Below are positions 8,893 to 21,100 of a stretch of DNA of 64,000 nucleotides, piece by piece. The position numbers were made by a program, and so were the translations under genes. The number at the start of each line of letters is the position of its first letter. Within the stretch, counting starts at the first letter, position 1. The stretch is from NCBI RefSeq assembly GCF_024124905.1, contig NZ_JAMXST010000005.1, positions 434,001-498,000 on the forward strand, in the 5' to 3' direction. Source of the stretch: Cellulosimicrobium cellulans (lineage in GTDB: Bacteria > Actinomycetota > Actinomycetes > Actinomycetales > Cellulomonadaceae). The notes beneath the pieces are model-generated. The model searched no databases and had not been told where the DNA came from. It saw only the letters and a list, made by a program, of their open reading frames with translations.

Positions 8893-8947
8893 GCCGGTCG
8901 CCCGGCCGGTCACGGCCCGCCCAGGGCGGCGGTGACCGGCCGCGGCC

Positions 8948-8953
8948 TACCCT
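8948..8953 (+). promoter_or_regulatory. -10 box TACCCT, leaderless aldolase gene
   Basis: TACCCT, then six bases, then the GTG start at 8960; no Shine-Dalgarno sequence is present. Confidence 0.5.
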
Positions 8954-8959
8954 GGGCAC

Positions 8960-10096
8960 GTGACGTCGTTCGCCTCGGACAACTACTCCCCCGCCCATCC
9001 TGACGTCCTCGCCGCGCTCGCCGCGGCGAGCGCCGGGCACGAGATCTCGTACGGCGAGGACCCGTGGACGGCACGCCTCCAGGACGCCGTACGGTCCCGC
9101 TTCGGCCCGGACGCCACGGCCTACCCGGTGCTCACGGGGACGGGTGCGAACGTCGTGGCGCTCATGGCCATGCTGCCGCGCTGGGGCGCGGTCGTCGCGA
9201 CCGAGCACGCGCACCTCAACACGGACGAGAACGGTGCGCCCGAGCGCGTCGGCGGGATCAAGGTGCTCGCGGTCCCGGCGCCGGACGGGAAGCTGACGCC
9301 CGACGCCGTGGAGCGGTTCGCGGGCGACCTCGGCGACCCGCACCGCGCGCAGCCGCTCGTCGTGTCCCTCACGCAGGCCACGGAGCTCGGCACGCTCTAC
9401 ACGCCCGCCGAGATCCGCGCGGTGGCCGACGCCGCGCACGCGCGCGGCATGCGCGTGCACCTCGACGGGTCGCGCCTCGCGAACGCCGCCGCCGCGCTCG
9501 ACGTGCCGCTGCGCGCCCTCACGACCGACGCGGGCGTGGACGTGCTGTCGTTCGGCGGCACCAAGAACGGGCTCGCGCTCGGGGAGGCGGTCGTCGTGCT
9601 CGACCCGTCGGCCGTCGACGGCGTCGAGTTCGTGCGCAAGGCGACGATGCAGCTCGCGTCCAAGATGCGCTACGTCTCCGCGCAGCTCCTCGCGCTGTTC
9701 GAGCCGGTGGGCGACGCCGTCGCCGAGGTCGACGAGATCGCGGACGCGGACGAGCTCTGGCTGCGCAACGCACGGCGCGCGAACGCGATGGCGGCGCGCC
9801 TGCGCGCGGGGCTCGCGGACGTCGTCGTCCCCGCCGCGCTCGGGCCGGACGACGCCGTGCGCGCCACCCCGACCGGCCTCGCCTTCACGCAGCCCACGCT
9901 CGTCAACGCGGTCTTCGCGACGCTCCCCCGCGCGGCCGTGGAGCGCCTGCGCGAGCGCCACCGCTTCTACGACTGGGGACCGGGCGAGACCGCCGACCGG
10001 GTCGAGGTCCGGTGGATGTGCGCGTGGGACACGACCCCGGACGACGTGGACGGGTTCGTCGCGGACGTGCGCAGCGTCCTCGCGCTCGCGCGCTGA
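8960..10096 (+). CDS. ltaE: Low-specificity threonine aldolase-like PLP enzyme
   Basis: 378-aa fold-type I PLP enzyme of the beta-eliminating lyase/threonine aldolase family, expected to cleave L-threonine or L-allo-threonine to glycine and acetaldehyde. Family features are SDNYSPAHPDVL at the N-terminus, the substrate/PLP segment VHLDGSRLANAAAALDVPL and the Schiff-base lysine in LSFGGTKNGLALGEAVVV. The GTG at 8960 has a -10 box six bases upstream and no Shine-Dalgarno sequence, so the message is probably leaderless. The deaminase gene follows 19 nt later. Confidence 0.85.
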   Translation: MTSFASDNYSPAHPDVLAALAAASAGHEISYGEDPWTARLQDAVRSRFGPDATAYPVLTGTGANVVALMAMLPRWGAVVATEHAHLNTDENGAPERVGGIKVLAVPAPDGKLTPDAVERFAGDLGDPHRAQPLVVSLTQATELGTLYTPAEIRAVADAAHARGMRVHLDGSRLANAAAALDVPLRALTTDAGVDVLSFGGTKNGLALGEAVVVLDPSAVDGVEFVRKATMQLASKMRYVSAQLLALFEPVGDAVAEVDEIADADELWLRNARRANAMAARLRAGLADVVVPAALGPDDAVRATPTGLAFTQPTLVNAVFATLPRAAVERLRERHRFYDWGPGETADRVEVRWMCAWDTTPDDVDGFVADVRSVLALAR

Positions 10097-10115
10097 CCGG
10101 GCGAGGATGGGCGCC

Positions 10116-10610
10116 ATGACTCCCGAGACCCTCCCCACCCCGGACGACCTCGTGCACCTGCGCCGCTGCGTCGAGCTCGCGCGCGAGGCGCTCGACGACG
10201 GCGACGAGCCGTTCGGCTCGCTCCTCGTCGACCGCGACGGAGCCGTGCGGTTCGAGGACCGCAACCGCGTGAAGGACGGCGACGCGACCCGGCACCCGGA
10301 GTTCGAGATCGCCCGCTGGGCCGCCGAGCACCTGACGCCCGAGGAGCGTCGCGACGCGACCGTCTACACGTCCGGCGAGCACTGCGCGATGTGCAGCGCG
10401 GCGCACGCCTGGGTCGGGCTCGGGCCGATCGTCTACGCGTCGAGCACGACGCAGCTCGTCGGCTGGCTCGACGAGTGGCGCGTGGCGCCCGGACCCGTGC
10501 GCCCGCTCGCGATCGGCGACGTCGCGCCGGGCGTGCCCGTGCGCGGCCCGGCCTACGAGCTCGCCCCCGAGATCCGGTCGCTGCACGCGCGCCTCCACGG
10601 CGTGTCGTGA
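10116..10610 (+). CDS. Nucleoside deaminase (CMP/dCMP deaminase superfamily)
   Basis: 164-aa zinc-dependent deaminase. The zinc ligands are in RHPEFEIARWA, where HPE replaces the usual HAE, and in SGEHCAMCSAAH (PCxxC-type Cys pair, here HCAMC). This family hydrolytically deaminates cytosine, guanine or adenine nucleosides or bases; which one cannot be told here. I preferred ATG 10116 over ATG 10107 because GAGGAT at 10103-10108 sits seven bases upstream like the leaderless -10 boxes elsewhere; the earlier ATG falls within it. Confidence 0.82.
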   Translation: MTPETLPTPDDLVHLRRCVELAREALDDGDEPFGSLLVDRDGAVRFEDRNRVKDGDATRHPEFEIARWAAEHLTPEERRDATVYTSGEHCAMCSAAHAWVGLGPIVYASSTTQLVGWLDEWRVAPGPVRPLAIGDVAPGVPVRGPAYELAPEIRSLHARLHGVS

Positions 10611-10658
10611 ACCTGTCAGCACGACGTCGCGCCCTGCCGCGACCTCGCGCTGACAGGT
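10611..10658. terminator. Bidirectional stem-loop between convergent genes
   Basis: Outer arms ACCTGTCAGC (10611-10620) and GCTGACAGGT (10649-10658) are perfectly complementary. A second inner stem GTCGCG/CGCGAC (10626-10631 and 10638-10643) sits between them. It starts directly after the deaminase stop and ends 4 bp before the convergent hydrolase stop. There is no U-tract. Confidence 0.65.
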
Positions 10659-10662
10659 CGCG

Positions 10663-11565
10663 TCAGCCGTCCAGCGCGGCCGCCACCGTGCCCGCCACCT
10701 CCGGGAGCGCGAGGTAGCCCGCCGGGCTGCCGTCGGAGAGCAGCACGGCTGCCGCGTGGTGGCCCGGCGCCGCGTTCGCGACGACGAGTTCCTCGATCGC
10801 GGGCCTCGGCGGGTCGAGCGGGAACGCCGCAGGTCCGAGGCCGTGGAGCGCGAGCGCGTCCCGGCGGTCGCGCGCCGCGACCCAGCGGCGCACCGGCGCG
10901 GGCACGCGCAGCGGGGCGCGCGCGGCGAGGACGTCGCGGATCGCCCGGATCGCGAGCGGGGAGCCCAGCGTGAGCAGCAGCGGCACGTCCCACCGCGCGG
11001 CGTCGGGGTGCTCGCGCAGCACCGAGTACGCGACGACCGACCCGAGCGAGTGCGCGACGACGACGGCCCGGCCGTCGGTCGGGATCGCGGCCGCGAGCGC
11101 GTCGTCGATCGTCCTGCGCACGGCGTCGTCGTGCAGGTACGCCCACACGTCGCGCGCGAGCAGCACGACGACGCCGCTGCTCAGGCCGGGCACGTACCGG
11201 TCGAGCGCGGACAGCAGCAGGTTCAGCCACTCCCCCGCACCGGCCCCGGCGCCCTCGGGGCGCGCCGGCACGCCCGCTCCCGCTCCCCGCAGCACCTCCT
11301 CGACGACGGCCGCGACGAACGCGAGCTCGTCGCCGGGCAGGGCCGCCAGCGCGTGCACCGTCACCGCCGGCGGCTCTGCGTCTCCCGCGACGAGCCCCGC
11401 GAGGGTGTCGCCGTAGAAGACGAACGACGTGTCGGCGTCGTGCAGCACGCGGCTCGACCCCGCCGCGCGCAGCCCCGCGTCCAGCACGGTGGTCCAGGTG
11501 CGGTCGAGGACGTCGGCGTCGAGGCCCTGGTTGTCGCGGCCGTGGACGAGCACGAGTCGGGTCAC
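10663..11565 (-). CDS. Alpha/beta-hydrolase-like protein
   Basis: 300-aa protein with LVLVHGRDNQG near the N-terminus (oxyanion-type HG) and the nucleophile elbow VVAHSLGSVVAYSVL (GxSxG-like, AHSLG) around residue 170. No signal peptide or membrane segment. It looks like a lipase/esterase-type hydrolase of unknown substrate. The GTG start has TAGGTT seven bases upstream, so it is probably leaderless. The extended C-terminus carries a second Gly-His segment (APGHHAAAVLLSDG) that may hold the catalytic His. Confidence 0.65.
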   Translation of the reverse strand: MTRLVLVHGRDNQGLDADVLDRTWTTVLDAGLRAAGSSRVLHDADTSFVFYGDTLAGLVAGDAEPPAVTVHALAALPGDELAFVAAVVEEVLRGAGAGVPARPEGAGAGAGEWLNLLLSALDRYVPGLSSGVVVLLARDVWAYLHDDAVRRTIDDALAAAIPTDGRAVVVAHSLGSVVAYSVLREHPDAARWDVPLLLTLGSPLAIRAIRDVLAARAPLRVPAPVRRWVAARDRRDALALHGLGPAAFPLDPPRPAIEELVVANAAPGHHAAAVLLSDGSPAGYLALPEVAGTVAAALDG

Positions 11566-11572
11566 GCGCCCG

Positions 11573-11578
11573 AACCTA
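11573..11578 (-). promoter_or_regulatory. -10 box TAGGTT, leaderless hydrolase gene
   Basis: TAGGTT on the minus strand, seven bases, then GTG at 11565; no Shine-Dalgarno sequence. Confidence 0.5.
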
Positions 11579-11655
11579 CCGGCTGCCGGTGCCGCCCGGA
11601 GGGTCTACCGTCGCCCCAGAAGCGGACCGCGCCCCCGAGCCCCCCGGAGGTACTC

Positions 11656-12084
11656 ATGACCGACCCGACCCTGACCGAGCACAGCACGACCGCCGAGATC
11701 CACGTCGCGCGGCCGCCGCAGGTCGTGTGGGCCGAGCTGCTGCACCCGAGCGCCCGCTGGATGCTCGGCATGAACGTCGAGACCGACTTCCGGCCCGGCA
11801 GCCCCGTGACGTTCGAGGGGCACTACATGGGCCGCGAGTTCGCGGACTGGGGCACCGTCGTCGCGGTCGAGCGCCCGCGGTTGCTGCACTTCACGCACTT
11901 CTCCCCGACGATGGGCCTTCCCGACGTCCCCGAGAACTACCACGACATCGCCATCACGCTCGAGCCGGACGACTCCGGGACGCGCGTGCGCGTCGTCGAG
12001 CGCAACATCGAGACGGCCGAGCGCGCGGAGCGCGCGCACGCGCTGTGGACCAAGGCGCTCGGGACGCTCGCGGGCCACGACTGA
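11656..12084 (+). CDS. SRPBCC-family protein
   Basis: 142-aa protein with the START/Bet v 1-like (SRPBCC) helix-grip fold of the AHSA1/polyketide-cyclase type: IHVARPPQVVWAEL at the start, GTVVAVERPRLLHFTHF in the middle and a C-terminal helix (TAERAERAHALWTKALGTL). These proteins bind small hydrophobic ligands or act in stress adaptation. CGGAGG precedes the ATG by about 7 nt. Convergent with the giant repeat protein. Confidence 0.75.
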   Translation: MTDPTLTEHSTTAEIHVARPPQVVWAELLHPSARWMLGMNVETDFRPGSPVTFEGHYMGREFADWGTVVAVERPRLLHFTHFSPTMGLPDVPENYHDIAITLEPDDSGTRVRVVERNIETAERAERAHALWTKALGTLAGHD

Positions 12085-12089
12085 GGTCG

Positions 12090-12122
12090 GGCGCCGCTCC
12101 CGCTACGACGACGGGCGGCGCC
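12090..12122. terminator. Weak inverted repeat between SRPBCC gene and giant repeat gene
   Basis: GGCGCCGC (12090-12097) and GCGGCGCC (12115-12122) are perfect 8-bp arms with a 17-nt loop. The right arm lies inside the 3' end of the convergent repeat-protein gene. Confidence 0.4.
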
Positions 12123-15100
12123 TCGTCACGGTGAGCAGCGCGGCCCCGCCGAGGACGAGGAGCGCGCCCAGGCCGACGAGCCCGCCCGTGGTCGCGCCGG
12201 TCACGGCGAGCCCCCCGGTCGTGCTCGCCGTGTTGGTGAGCGTCACGTCCGCCAGCTCGCCGACGGCGACGGTCAGCCCGGTGGTGCGCTCGCCGTCGAC
12301 CGTGAAGGCCGGCGCGCCCCACCGGACGCCGTCGATGCTCGGCAGGTCGACCTCGCCGAGCGTCACGACGGTCCCCTCGGGGAGGTCCGCGGGGCCCGTG
12401 ACGACCGTGCCGTCGGCGCGGACCGTGAGGCGCCCCGACGTCGGGCCGTCGTAGAGCGTCCCGCCCGGGACGTCCGCGGTCCAGGTGACCGTGAACGTGG
12501 TGTCGTCGGGCACCCGGCCCGCCGCGTTCCCGGTGACGACCTTGTGCACGGCGAACCCGCCGACGAGGTGCGCGTCGTTCGCGGTGTTGGTCAGGGTGAC
12601 CGCGACCGCGGTGTCCGCGACGACCGTGAGGGTCGCCGGGTCGACGGCCACCCCGTCCACCGCGAACGTCGGCTCGCCCCAGAGGACGCCCCGGACCTCC
12701 GGCAGCGGGGTGCGCTCGGTGAACGTCACCGCGGTCCCCACGGGCAGGTCCTGCGGCCCGGCGACCACGGTCCCGTCGGCGAGGACGGTGAGCGTGCCCT
12801 CCGTGGCGCCGTCGTACTCGACCCCGGCCGGGAGCACGGCGGTCCAGGCGACCTGGAACGCGGTACCGGACGGGACGAGGCTCGCGGCGTCGCCGCCGAC
12901 CTCCTTGTGCACGGTGAACCCGCCGGCCTGCGCGACCGCCGTGTTCGTCACCGTGACCGCCACCGGCGCGTCGGCGCCCCCGACCACGACCGTGGCCGGG
13001 TCGAACGTCGGCGTGCCCCACGCGATCCCGGGGACGTCGGGAAACGTCGGCTCGGCGAGCGTCACGGCGGAGCCGTACGGCAGCGCGGGCCCGTCGACGA
13101 CCGTCCCGTCCGCGAGCACGGTGAGCGTGCCGCTCGTCGGGCCATCGAATACGACGCCGTCGGGCACGGTCGCCGACCACGTCACGGTGAACGCCGTGTC
13201 CTCCGGGACCGCGCCGGCCGCGGCGCCGGTGAGCGCCTTGGCGACGGTGAACGTGCCGAGCACGGTGTCCGCGGTGTTCGTGACGGTCACCGCCACCGGC
13301 TCGCCGTCGTTCTCCGTGATCGTCAGCGCACCCTCGGGGTCGAGGCTCGGCTCGCCCCACGCCACGCCCGGGACCTCCGGCAGCGGCGTCTGCTCCGCGA
13401 ACGTCACGACCGTGCCCACGGGCAGGTCCCGCGGACCGTCCACGACGGTCCCGTCCGCGAGCACCGTCAGCGTGCCCGCGAGCTCACCCTCGTAGGTGAC
13501 GCCGTCGGGCAGCGTCGCGGACCAGTCCACGTCGAACGCGGTGTCGCCCGGGACGACGCCCGCCGAATCCCCGTCCACGACCTTCTGGACCGTGAACCCG
13601 CCGACGACGCTCGTCGCCGTGTTCGTCACGATGACCGCCGTCGGGGTCTCACCGGTCTCGGTGATCGTCACCGACTCCGGCGAGATCGTCGGGGTGCCCC
13701 AGACGACGTCCGGCACGTTCGGCGGCGTCTGCTCCGCGAACGTCACGACCGTCCCCACGGGGAGGTCCTGCGGGCCGTCCACGACCGTCCCGTCCGCGAG
13801 CACCGTGACGGTGCCCGTCAGCGGGGCGGGGTAGGTGACGCCCGCGGGGAGCGTCGCCGACCAGTCCACGAGGAACGCCGTGTCGTCCGGCACGATCCCC
13901 GCCGCGTTCCCTGCCAGCGCCTTGGCCACCGAGAACCCGCCGACGACGCTCGTCGCCGTGTTCGTCACCGTCACCACGACCGGCTCGCCGCCCTCGGCGA
14001 TCGTCACCGACTCCGGCGAGATCTCCGGGGTGCCCCAGACCACGTCCGCGATCTCGGGCAGCGGCGTCTGCTCCGCGAACGTCACGACCGTCCCCACCGG
14101 CAGGTCGTCCGGGCCGTCGGTGACGGTCCCGTCCGCGAGCACCGTGAGGGTGCCGGTGAGCGGGCCGGGGTACGTCACGCCGTCGGGCAGGGTCGCCGTC
14201 CAGTCGACGAGGAACGCCGTGTCGTCCGGCACCACGCCGGCCGCGTTCCCCGCGAGCGCCTTGGCCACCCCGAACGACCCGGTCACCGCGTTCGCGGTGT
14301 TGGTCACCGTGACCGCGACGGGCTCGCCGTCGTTCTCCGTGACCGCGAGCTGCGCCGGGTCCACGGACACGGCGCCCCACGTGACGTCCGGGACCGTCGG
14401 CGGGGTGGCCTCGGTGAAGGTCACCGTGGTCCCGACCGGCAAGTCCTGCGGTCCGTCCACGACCGTGCCGTCCGCGAGGATCGTCAGCGTCCCGGTGAGG
14501 AACCCGTCGTACGTGACGTCCGGCGGGAGGGTCGCGACCCACGTCACGGAGAACTCCGTGTCGCCCGGCACGATCCCCGCGGCGTCACCGATGACGGACT
14601 TCTGCAGCGTGAAGCCGCCGACGACGCTCGTCGCCGTGTTCGTCACGGTGACCGTGGTGGGGGTGTCCCCGGTCTCCGTGATCGTCACGGACTCCGGGGA
14701 GATCTCCGGGGTCCCCCACACGACGTCCGGCACGTCGGGCAGCGGCATCTGCTCGGCGAACGTCACGACCGTCCCCACCGGCAGGTCCTGCGGGCCGTCC
14801 ACGACGGTCCCGTCCGCGAGCACCGTGAGGGTCCCGGACAGGTCGCCCGCATACGTCACGCCGTCCGGCAGCGTCGCGGACCAGTCGACGAGGAATGCCG
14901 TGCCGTCCGGCACGACCCCCGCCGCGTTCCCGGCGAGCGCCTTGGCCACGGCGAACCCGCCGACGACGCTCGTCGCGGTGTTCGTCACCGTCACGAGGGT
15001 CGGCGTCTCGCCGGTCTCCGTGACGGTGACCGACTCCGGGGAGACGACCGGGTCGCCCCACACGACGTTCGGGACCCCGGGCAGCGGCGTCTGCTCCGCG

Positions 15101-18100
15101 AGCGTCACGACCGTCCCGACGGGGAGGTCCTGCGGGCCGTCCACGACGGTCCCGTCCGCGAGCACCGTCAGGGTCCCGGACAGGTCGCCCGCGTACGTCA
15201 CGCCGTCCGGCAGCGTCGCGGACCAGCCGACCTGGAACTCCGTCCCGCCCGACACGATGCCCGCCGCGTCGCCCGCGAGCGCCTTCTGCACGGCGAACCC
15301 GCCGACGACGCTCGTCGCCGTGTTGGTCACCGTCACCGCGACGGGCTGCCCGTCGTTCTCCACGATCGTCAGCTCGGCACCCGGCGCGAACGACGGCTCG
15401 CCCCAGACGACGCCCGGCACGGCGGGGAGCGGCGTCTGCTCCGCGAACGTCACGACCGTCCCGACGGGGAGGTCCTGCGGGCCGTCGACGACCGTCCCGT
15501 CGGCGAGCACCGTCAGCGTGCCGGACAGGTCGCCGTCGTAGGTCACGCCGCCCGGCAGGGTCACGGTCCAGTCGACGAGGAACGCCGTGTCGTCGGGCAC
15601 GATCCCGGCCGCGTCGCCCACGACCGACTTCGCCAGCGAGAACCCGCCGACGACGCTCGTCGCCGTGTTCGTCACCGTCACCACGACCGGCTCGTCGCCC
15701 TCGGCGATCGTCACCGACTCCGGCGAGATCTCCGGCGTCCCCCACACCACGTTCGGCGCCTCGGGCAGCGGCGTCTGCTCCGCGAACGTCACGACCGTGC
15801 CGACCGGCAGGTCCGCCGGACCGTCCGCGACGGTCCCGTCCGCGAGCACGCTCAGCGTGCCGGATGTGTCGCCGTCGTAGTCGACCCCGGCCGGGATCGT
15901 CGCGGTCCAGTCGACGAGGAACGCCGTGTCGTCCGGGACCGCGCCGGCCGCGTTCCCCGCGAGCGCCTTGGCCACCCCGAACGACCCGGTCACCGCGTTC
16001 GCGGTGTTCGTCACGGTCACCGCGGACGGCGCCCCACCGTTCTCGGCGACCGTCAGCGTGGCGGGGTCCACGGACACCGCGCCCCACGTGACGCCGTCGA
16101 CCGCGGGAGGCGTCGCCTCGGTGAACGTCACCGTGGTGCCCACCGGCAGGTCCTGCGGTCCGTCCACGACCGTGCCGTCCGCGAGGATCGTCAGCGTCCC
16201 GGTGAGGAACCCGTCGTACGTCACGCCCGCAGGGAGCGTCGCCACCCAGGTCACGGAGAACGCGGTGTCGCCCGGCACGAGGCCCGCGGCGTTCCCGGTC
16301 ACGTCCTTCTGCAGCGTGAAGCCACCGACGACGCTCGTCGCCGTGTTCGTCACGGTGAGCTCGACGCCCGTCGCGCCCTCGACGATCGTCACCTGGGCGC
16401 TCGGCGCGAACGTCGGCGTCCCCCAGACCACGTTCGGCACGTCGGGGAGCGGGGTCTGCTCGGCGAAGGTCACCACGGTGCCCACCGGGAGGTCGGCCGG
16501 ACCGTCCACGACCGTCCCGTCCGCGAGCACCGTGAGGGTCCCGGACACGTCGCCGTCGTAGTCGATCCCGTCGGGGACCGCCGCGGTCCAGTCGACGAGG
16601 AACGCGGTCTCGTCCGGCACCGCTCCGGCGGCGTTCCCCGCGAGCGCCTTGTGGACCGTGAACCCGCCGACGACGCTCATCGCCGTGTTCGTCACCGTCA
16701 CCGCGACGGGTGCACCACCGTTCTCGGTGATCGTCAGCTCGGCGCCCGGCGCGTACGTCGGGGTGCCCCACACCACGTTCGGCACCTCGGGCAGCGGCGT
16801 CTGCTCCGCGAACGTCACGACCGTGCCCACGGGCAGGTCCTGCGGACCGTCCACGACGGTCCCGTCCGCCAGGACCGACAGCGTCCCGGACAGGTCACCG
16901 TCGTAGGTCACGTCGTCGGGGAGCGTCGCCGTCCAGTCCACGAGGAACGCCGTGTCGCCCGGCACCGCGCCGGCCGCGTTCCCCGCGACCGACTTGGCGA
17001 GCGCGAAGCCGCCGTTCACGGTGCTCGCCGTGTTCGTCACCGTCACCGCGACGCCCGTCGCGCCCTCGACGATCGTCACCTCGGCTCCGGGGTCGAGTAC
17101 GGGCTCGCCCCACACGACGCCGTCGACCTCCGGGAGCGGCGTCTGCTCCGTGAACGTCACGACCGTCCCCACGGGGAGGTCGGCCGGGCCGGCCACGACC
17201 GTCCCGTCGGCGAGCACCGTCAGCGTCCCGGACAGGTCGCCGTCGTACGTCACGCCCTCGGGGAGGGTCGCGCTCCAGCCCACGACGAACTCGGTGTCGT
17301 CCGGCACGAGGCCGGCGGCGTTCCCGGTCACGGCCTTGGCCACCGTGAACCCGCCGTCCACCGTCGAGGCCGTGTTGGTGACCGTCACCGTGACGGGGTC
17401 GCCCCCGTTCTCCACGACGACGAGCGTCGACGCGGGCGCGAAGGACGGCACGCCCCAGACCACGCCGTCGACCGACGGCAGCGGGGCGCGCTCGGTGAAC
17501 GTCACCGTGGTGCCCACGGGGAGGTCCTGCGGGCCGTCGACGACGGCCCCGCTCGCGAGCACGGTCACGGTCCCGGTCAGCGGGCCCCCGTACGTGACGC
17601 CGTCGGGCAGCACCGCCGACCAGTCGACGAGGAACGCGGTGTCACCGGGCACCAGCCCGGCCGCGTTCCCGGTCAGCGCCTTGGCGACCGAGAACCCGCC
17701 GTCCACCGTGGTCGCGGTGTTCGTCAGCGTCACGACGACCGGCGCGCCGGCGTTCTCGGTGATGGTGACCGTGGTCCCCGGGTCGTAGGACGGCGTGCCC
17801 CACACGACGCCGTCGATCTCCGGGAGCGGGGTCTGCTCGCTCAGGGTCACGACCGTCCCGACGGGCAGGTCGGTCGGGCCGTCCACGACCGTGCCGTCGG
17901 CGAGGACGGTGAGGGTGCCGGACGTGTCGCCGTCGTAGTCGACGCCGTCCGGGATGTCCGCGCTCCAGTCCACGAGGAACGCGGTGTCGCGGGGCACCAG
18001 CCCGGCGGCGTTGCCCGCGAGCGCCTTCGCGACGCCGAACGACCCGACGACCGCGTTCGCGGTGTTCGTCACCGTGACCGCGACGGGCTCGCCGTCGTTC

Positions 18101-21100
18101 TCGGTGACCGTGAGCTGGGCCGGCGAGAACGACGGCGGTCCCCACACGACGTCGCCGACCTCGGGCAGCGGGGTCTGCTCGGCGAAGGTCACCACGGTGC
18201 CCACCGGGAGGTCCGCCGGGCCGTCCACGACCGTCCCGTCGGCCCGGACGGTCAGAGTCCCGGTGAGCGGGCCGTCGTAGGCGACGTCCGGGGGCAGGAC
18301 CGCGGTCCAGGTGACCGTGAAGGTGGTGATGTCGGGCACGATCCCGGCCGCGTTCCCCTGGACGTCCTTCTGCAGCGTGAAGCCGCCGACGACGTTCGAC
18401 GCCGTGTTCGTCACGGTCACGAGCGTCGGGGTGTCCCCGGTCTCCGTGACGGTCAGCGTGGCGGGGTCGAACGACGGGTCGCCCCAGACGACGTTCGGGA
18501 TCGTCGGGAGCGACGTCTCGGAGAACGTCACGGTCGTCCCGACCGGGAGGTCCTGCGGGCCGTCCACGACCGTCCCGTCGGCCAGGACGGTCAGCGTCCC
18601 CGTGAGGGAGCCGTCGTAGGTGACGCCGGTGGGCAGCGTCGCGACCCACGTCACCGAGAAGGGCGTGGTCCCGGGCACGAGGCCCTCGGCGTCGCCGACG
18701 ACGTCCTTGGCGACGGCGAAACCGCCCACGGTGCTGGTCGCGGTGTTCGTCACCGTAACCGCGACGGGGGCGCCGTCGTTCTCGGTGACGGTCACCTGAG
18801 CGCCCGGGTCGAACGACGGGTCTCCCCAGACGACGTTCGGCACCTCGGGCAGCGGGGTCTGCTCGGTGAGCGTGACGACCGTGCCGACCGGCAGGTCCTG
18901 CGGCCCGTCGACGACCGTCCCGTCCGCGAGCACGGTCAGCGTCCCGGACAGGTCGCCGTCGTAGGTGACACCCGTCGGCAGCACGGCCGACCAGTCGACG
19001 AGGAACTCGGTGTCGTCCGGCACGGCGCCGGCCGCGTTTCCCGCGAGCGCCTTGCTCAGCGAGAACCCGCCGACGACGGACGTCGCGACGTTCGTGACCG
19101 TCACCGCGACCGGCTGCCCGCCGTTCTCGCTCACGACGAGCGACTCGGGCGAGATGATCGGGTCGCCCCACTGGACGCCGTCGACCACGGGGAACGGCGT
19201 CTGCTCGGCGAACGTCACGACCGTCCCGACCGGCAGGTCCTGCGGACCGTCCACCACCGTCCCGTCCGCGAGCACCGTCAGCGTGCCGGCGAGCGGCCCG
19301 CCGTAGGTCACGTCCGACGGGAGGGTCGCGGACCAGTCGACGAGGAACGCCGTGTCCCCCGGCACCGCACCCGACGCGTTGCCGATGACCTCCTTCTGCA
19401 GCGTGAACCCACCGTTCACGGTGCTCGCGGTGTTCGTCACCTGGACGATCGCGGGCTGCCCCTGCCCGACGGTGAGCTCGGCCGGGCTGATGGACGGCGT
19501 GCCCCAGACGACGCCGTCGACCGCCGGGGGCGCGACCTCCGTGAACGTGACGACCGTCCCGACGGGGAGGTCGACCGGACCGGCGTACGGGGTGCCGTCC
19601 GCGAGGATCACCGCCTGCCCCTCGGTCTCGCCGTCGTAGACGACGCCCGCCGGGATCTCCGCCGTCCACGTCACCGTGAACGCCGTGTCGTCCGGCACGA
19701 GCCCCGCGGCGTCGCCGTCCACGATCTTCACGACCGTGAACCCGCCGACCTGCGTGGTCGCCGTGTTCGTCACCGTGACGAGCGTGTTCTGCCCCTCACC
19801 GACCGTCACGGTCGAGGGCTCGACGACGGGCGTCGCCCAGACGACGCCGTCGACCGGGTCCGGGGTCACCTCCGTGAACGTCACGGTCGTGCCGACCGGC
19901 AGGTCCTGCGGGCCGTCGACGACCGCGCCGTCCGCGAGCACGGTGAGCGTGCCCGTCAGGTCGCCGTCGTACGTCGCCCCCTCGGGGAGCGTCGCCGCCC
20001 AGTCGACCTGGTACTCCGTCGCGGGGTCCACGGCGCCCGCCGCGTTGCCCTGGAGCGGCGCCTTCTGCACCGAGAACCCGCCGGCGGGTGCGCCGACGTT
20101 CGCCGTGTTGACGACGGACACGCTCGCCATCGTGCCGTCCGCGGGGACGGTGAACTCGGCCGGGAAGCCCAGCTCGTTCCCGTTGACCCGGAACACCGGC
20201 GACCCCCACGAGACGCCGTCGACCTCCGGCAGGGTCGGCTCCGAGACCGTCACGACGGTCCCGACGGGGAGGTCCGGGCCCGGGACGAGGTTGCCGTTGA
20301 GCGGGACCTCGAGGTCACCCTCGCCGGTCTCGCTGTCCGGTGCCGGCGTGACGTAGGAGTAGTGGACGGTGAACACCGTCCCGGCCGGGACGTCCGCCGC
20401 GGCGGCGCCCGTCACCGTCTTCTGCACGACGAAGCTGGAGGTCGGGACACAGTTGAACGGCCCCGGACCGATCCACGGGTAGTTGTGGATCTCCAGGCCG
20501 CTCTGCGAGCCCTCGCCGCCGAACGTGAGGTCGCCGCCGACGTACACCCGCCCGTTCATGTGGTTGTACAGCTGGACGTCCGCCGCCGGTGCCATGACCG
20601 ACCCCATGAACTGCGCCGCCCCGGCCGGGCCGAGCTGGACCGCGTCGGCGTCGACGAAGTTCCACATGATCCGCGAGGCCCAGTTGCCGAAGTCCGGGCT
20701 CCCGAAGTCGTCGAACCGGACGTTGTTCGCGGCGAAGTAGTTGGGCTGGAAGTCGACCGGGCCGCCCACCACGTTGATGACGATCGGGGAGCCGTCGGCG
20801 AACCCGTCGAAGTTGAGCGTGTTCACGCCGTTGAGCGCCGCGGCGTCCACCGTGAACACGTGCAGGTCGGTGCTCGTCGAGCCGTCGAAGGTCGCGATGT
20901 TGCCCGCCACCGCGACGGGTGTCCCGGTCAGACCGGCGAACGTCGTCGACGCCTGGGAGACCTGGTCCCCGAAGTCACCGAACGGCGCGAGCGCGGGCGC
21001 CGTGCCGAGGTTCGGCCGCAGCTCCCCGCCGTTCGTGTCCACCGTCCCTCCACCGGTCTTCGCCGCGCCGACCTGGACGTCACCGCCACCCTGGCCCGAG

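Noticed and set aside
12211-20440. Repetitive DNA as a mobile element or assembly artefact
   Set aside because: The repeats keep one open reading frame over 8 kb with conserved protein motifs and a proper signal peptide and sorting signal. Collapse or expansion during assembly remains possible but cannot be judged from sequence alone.
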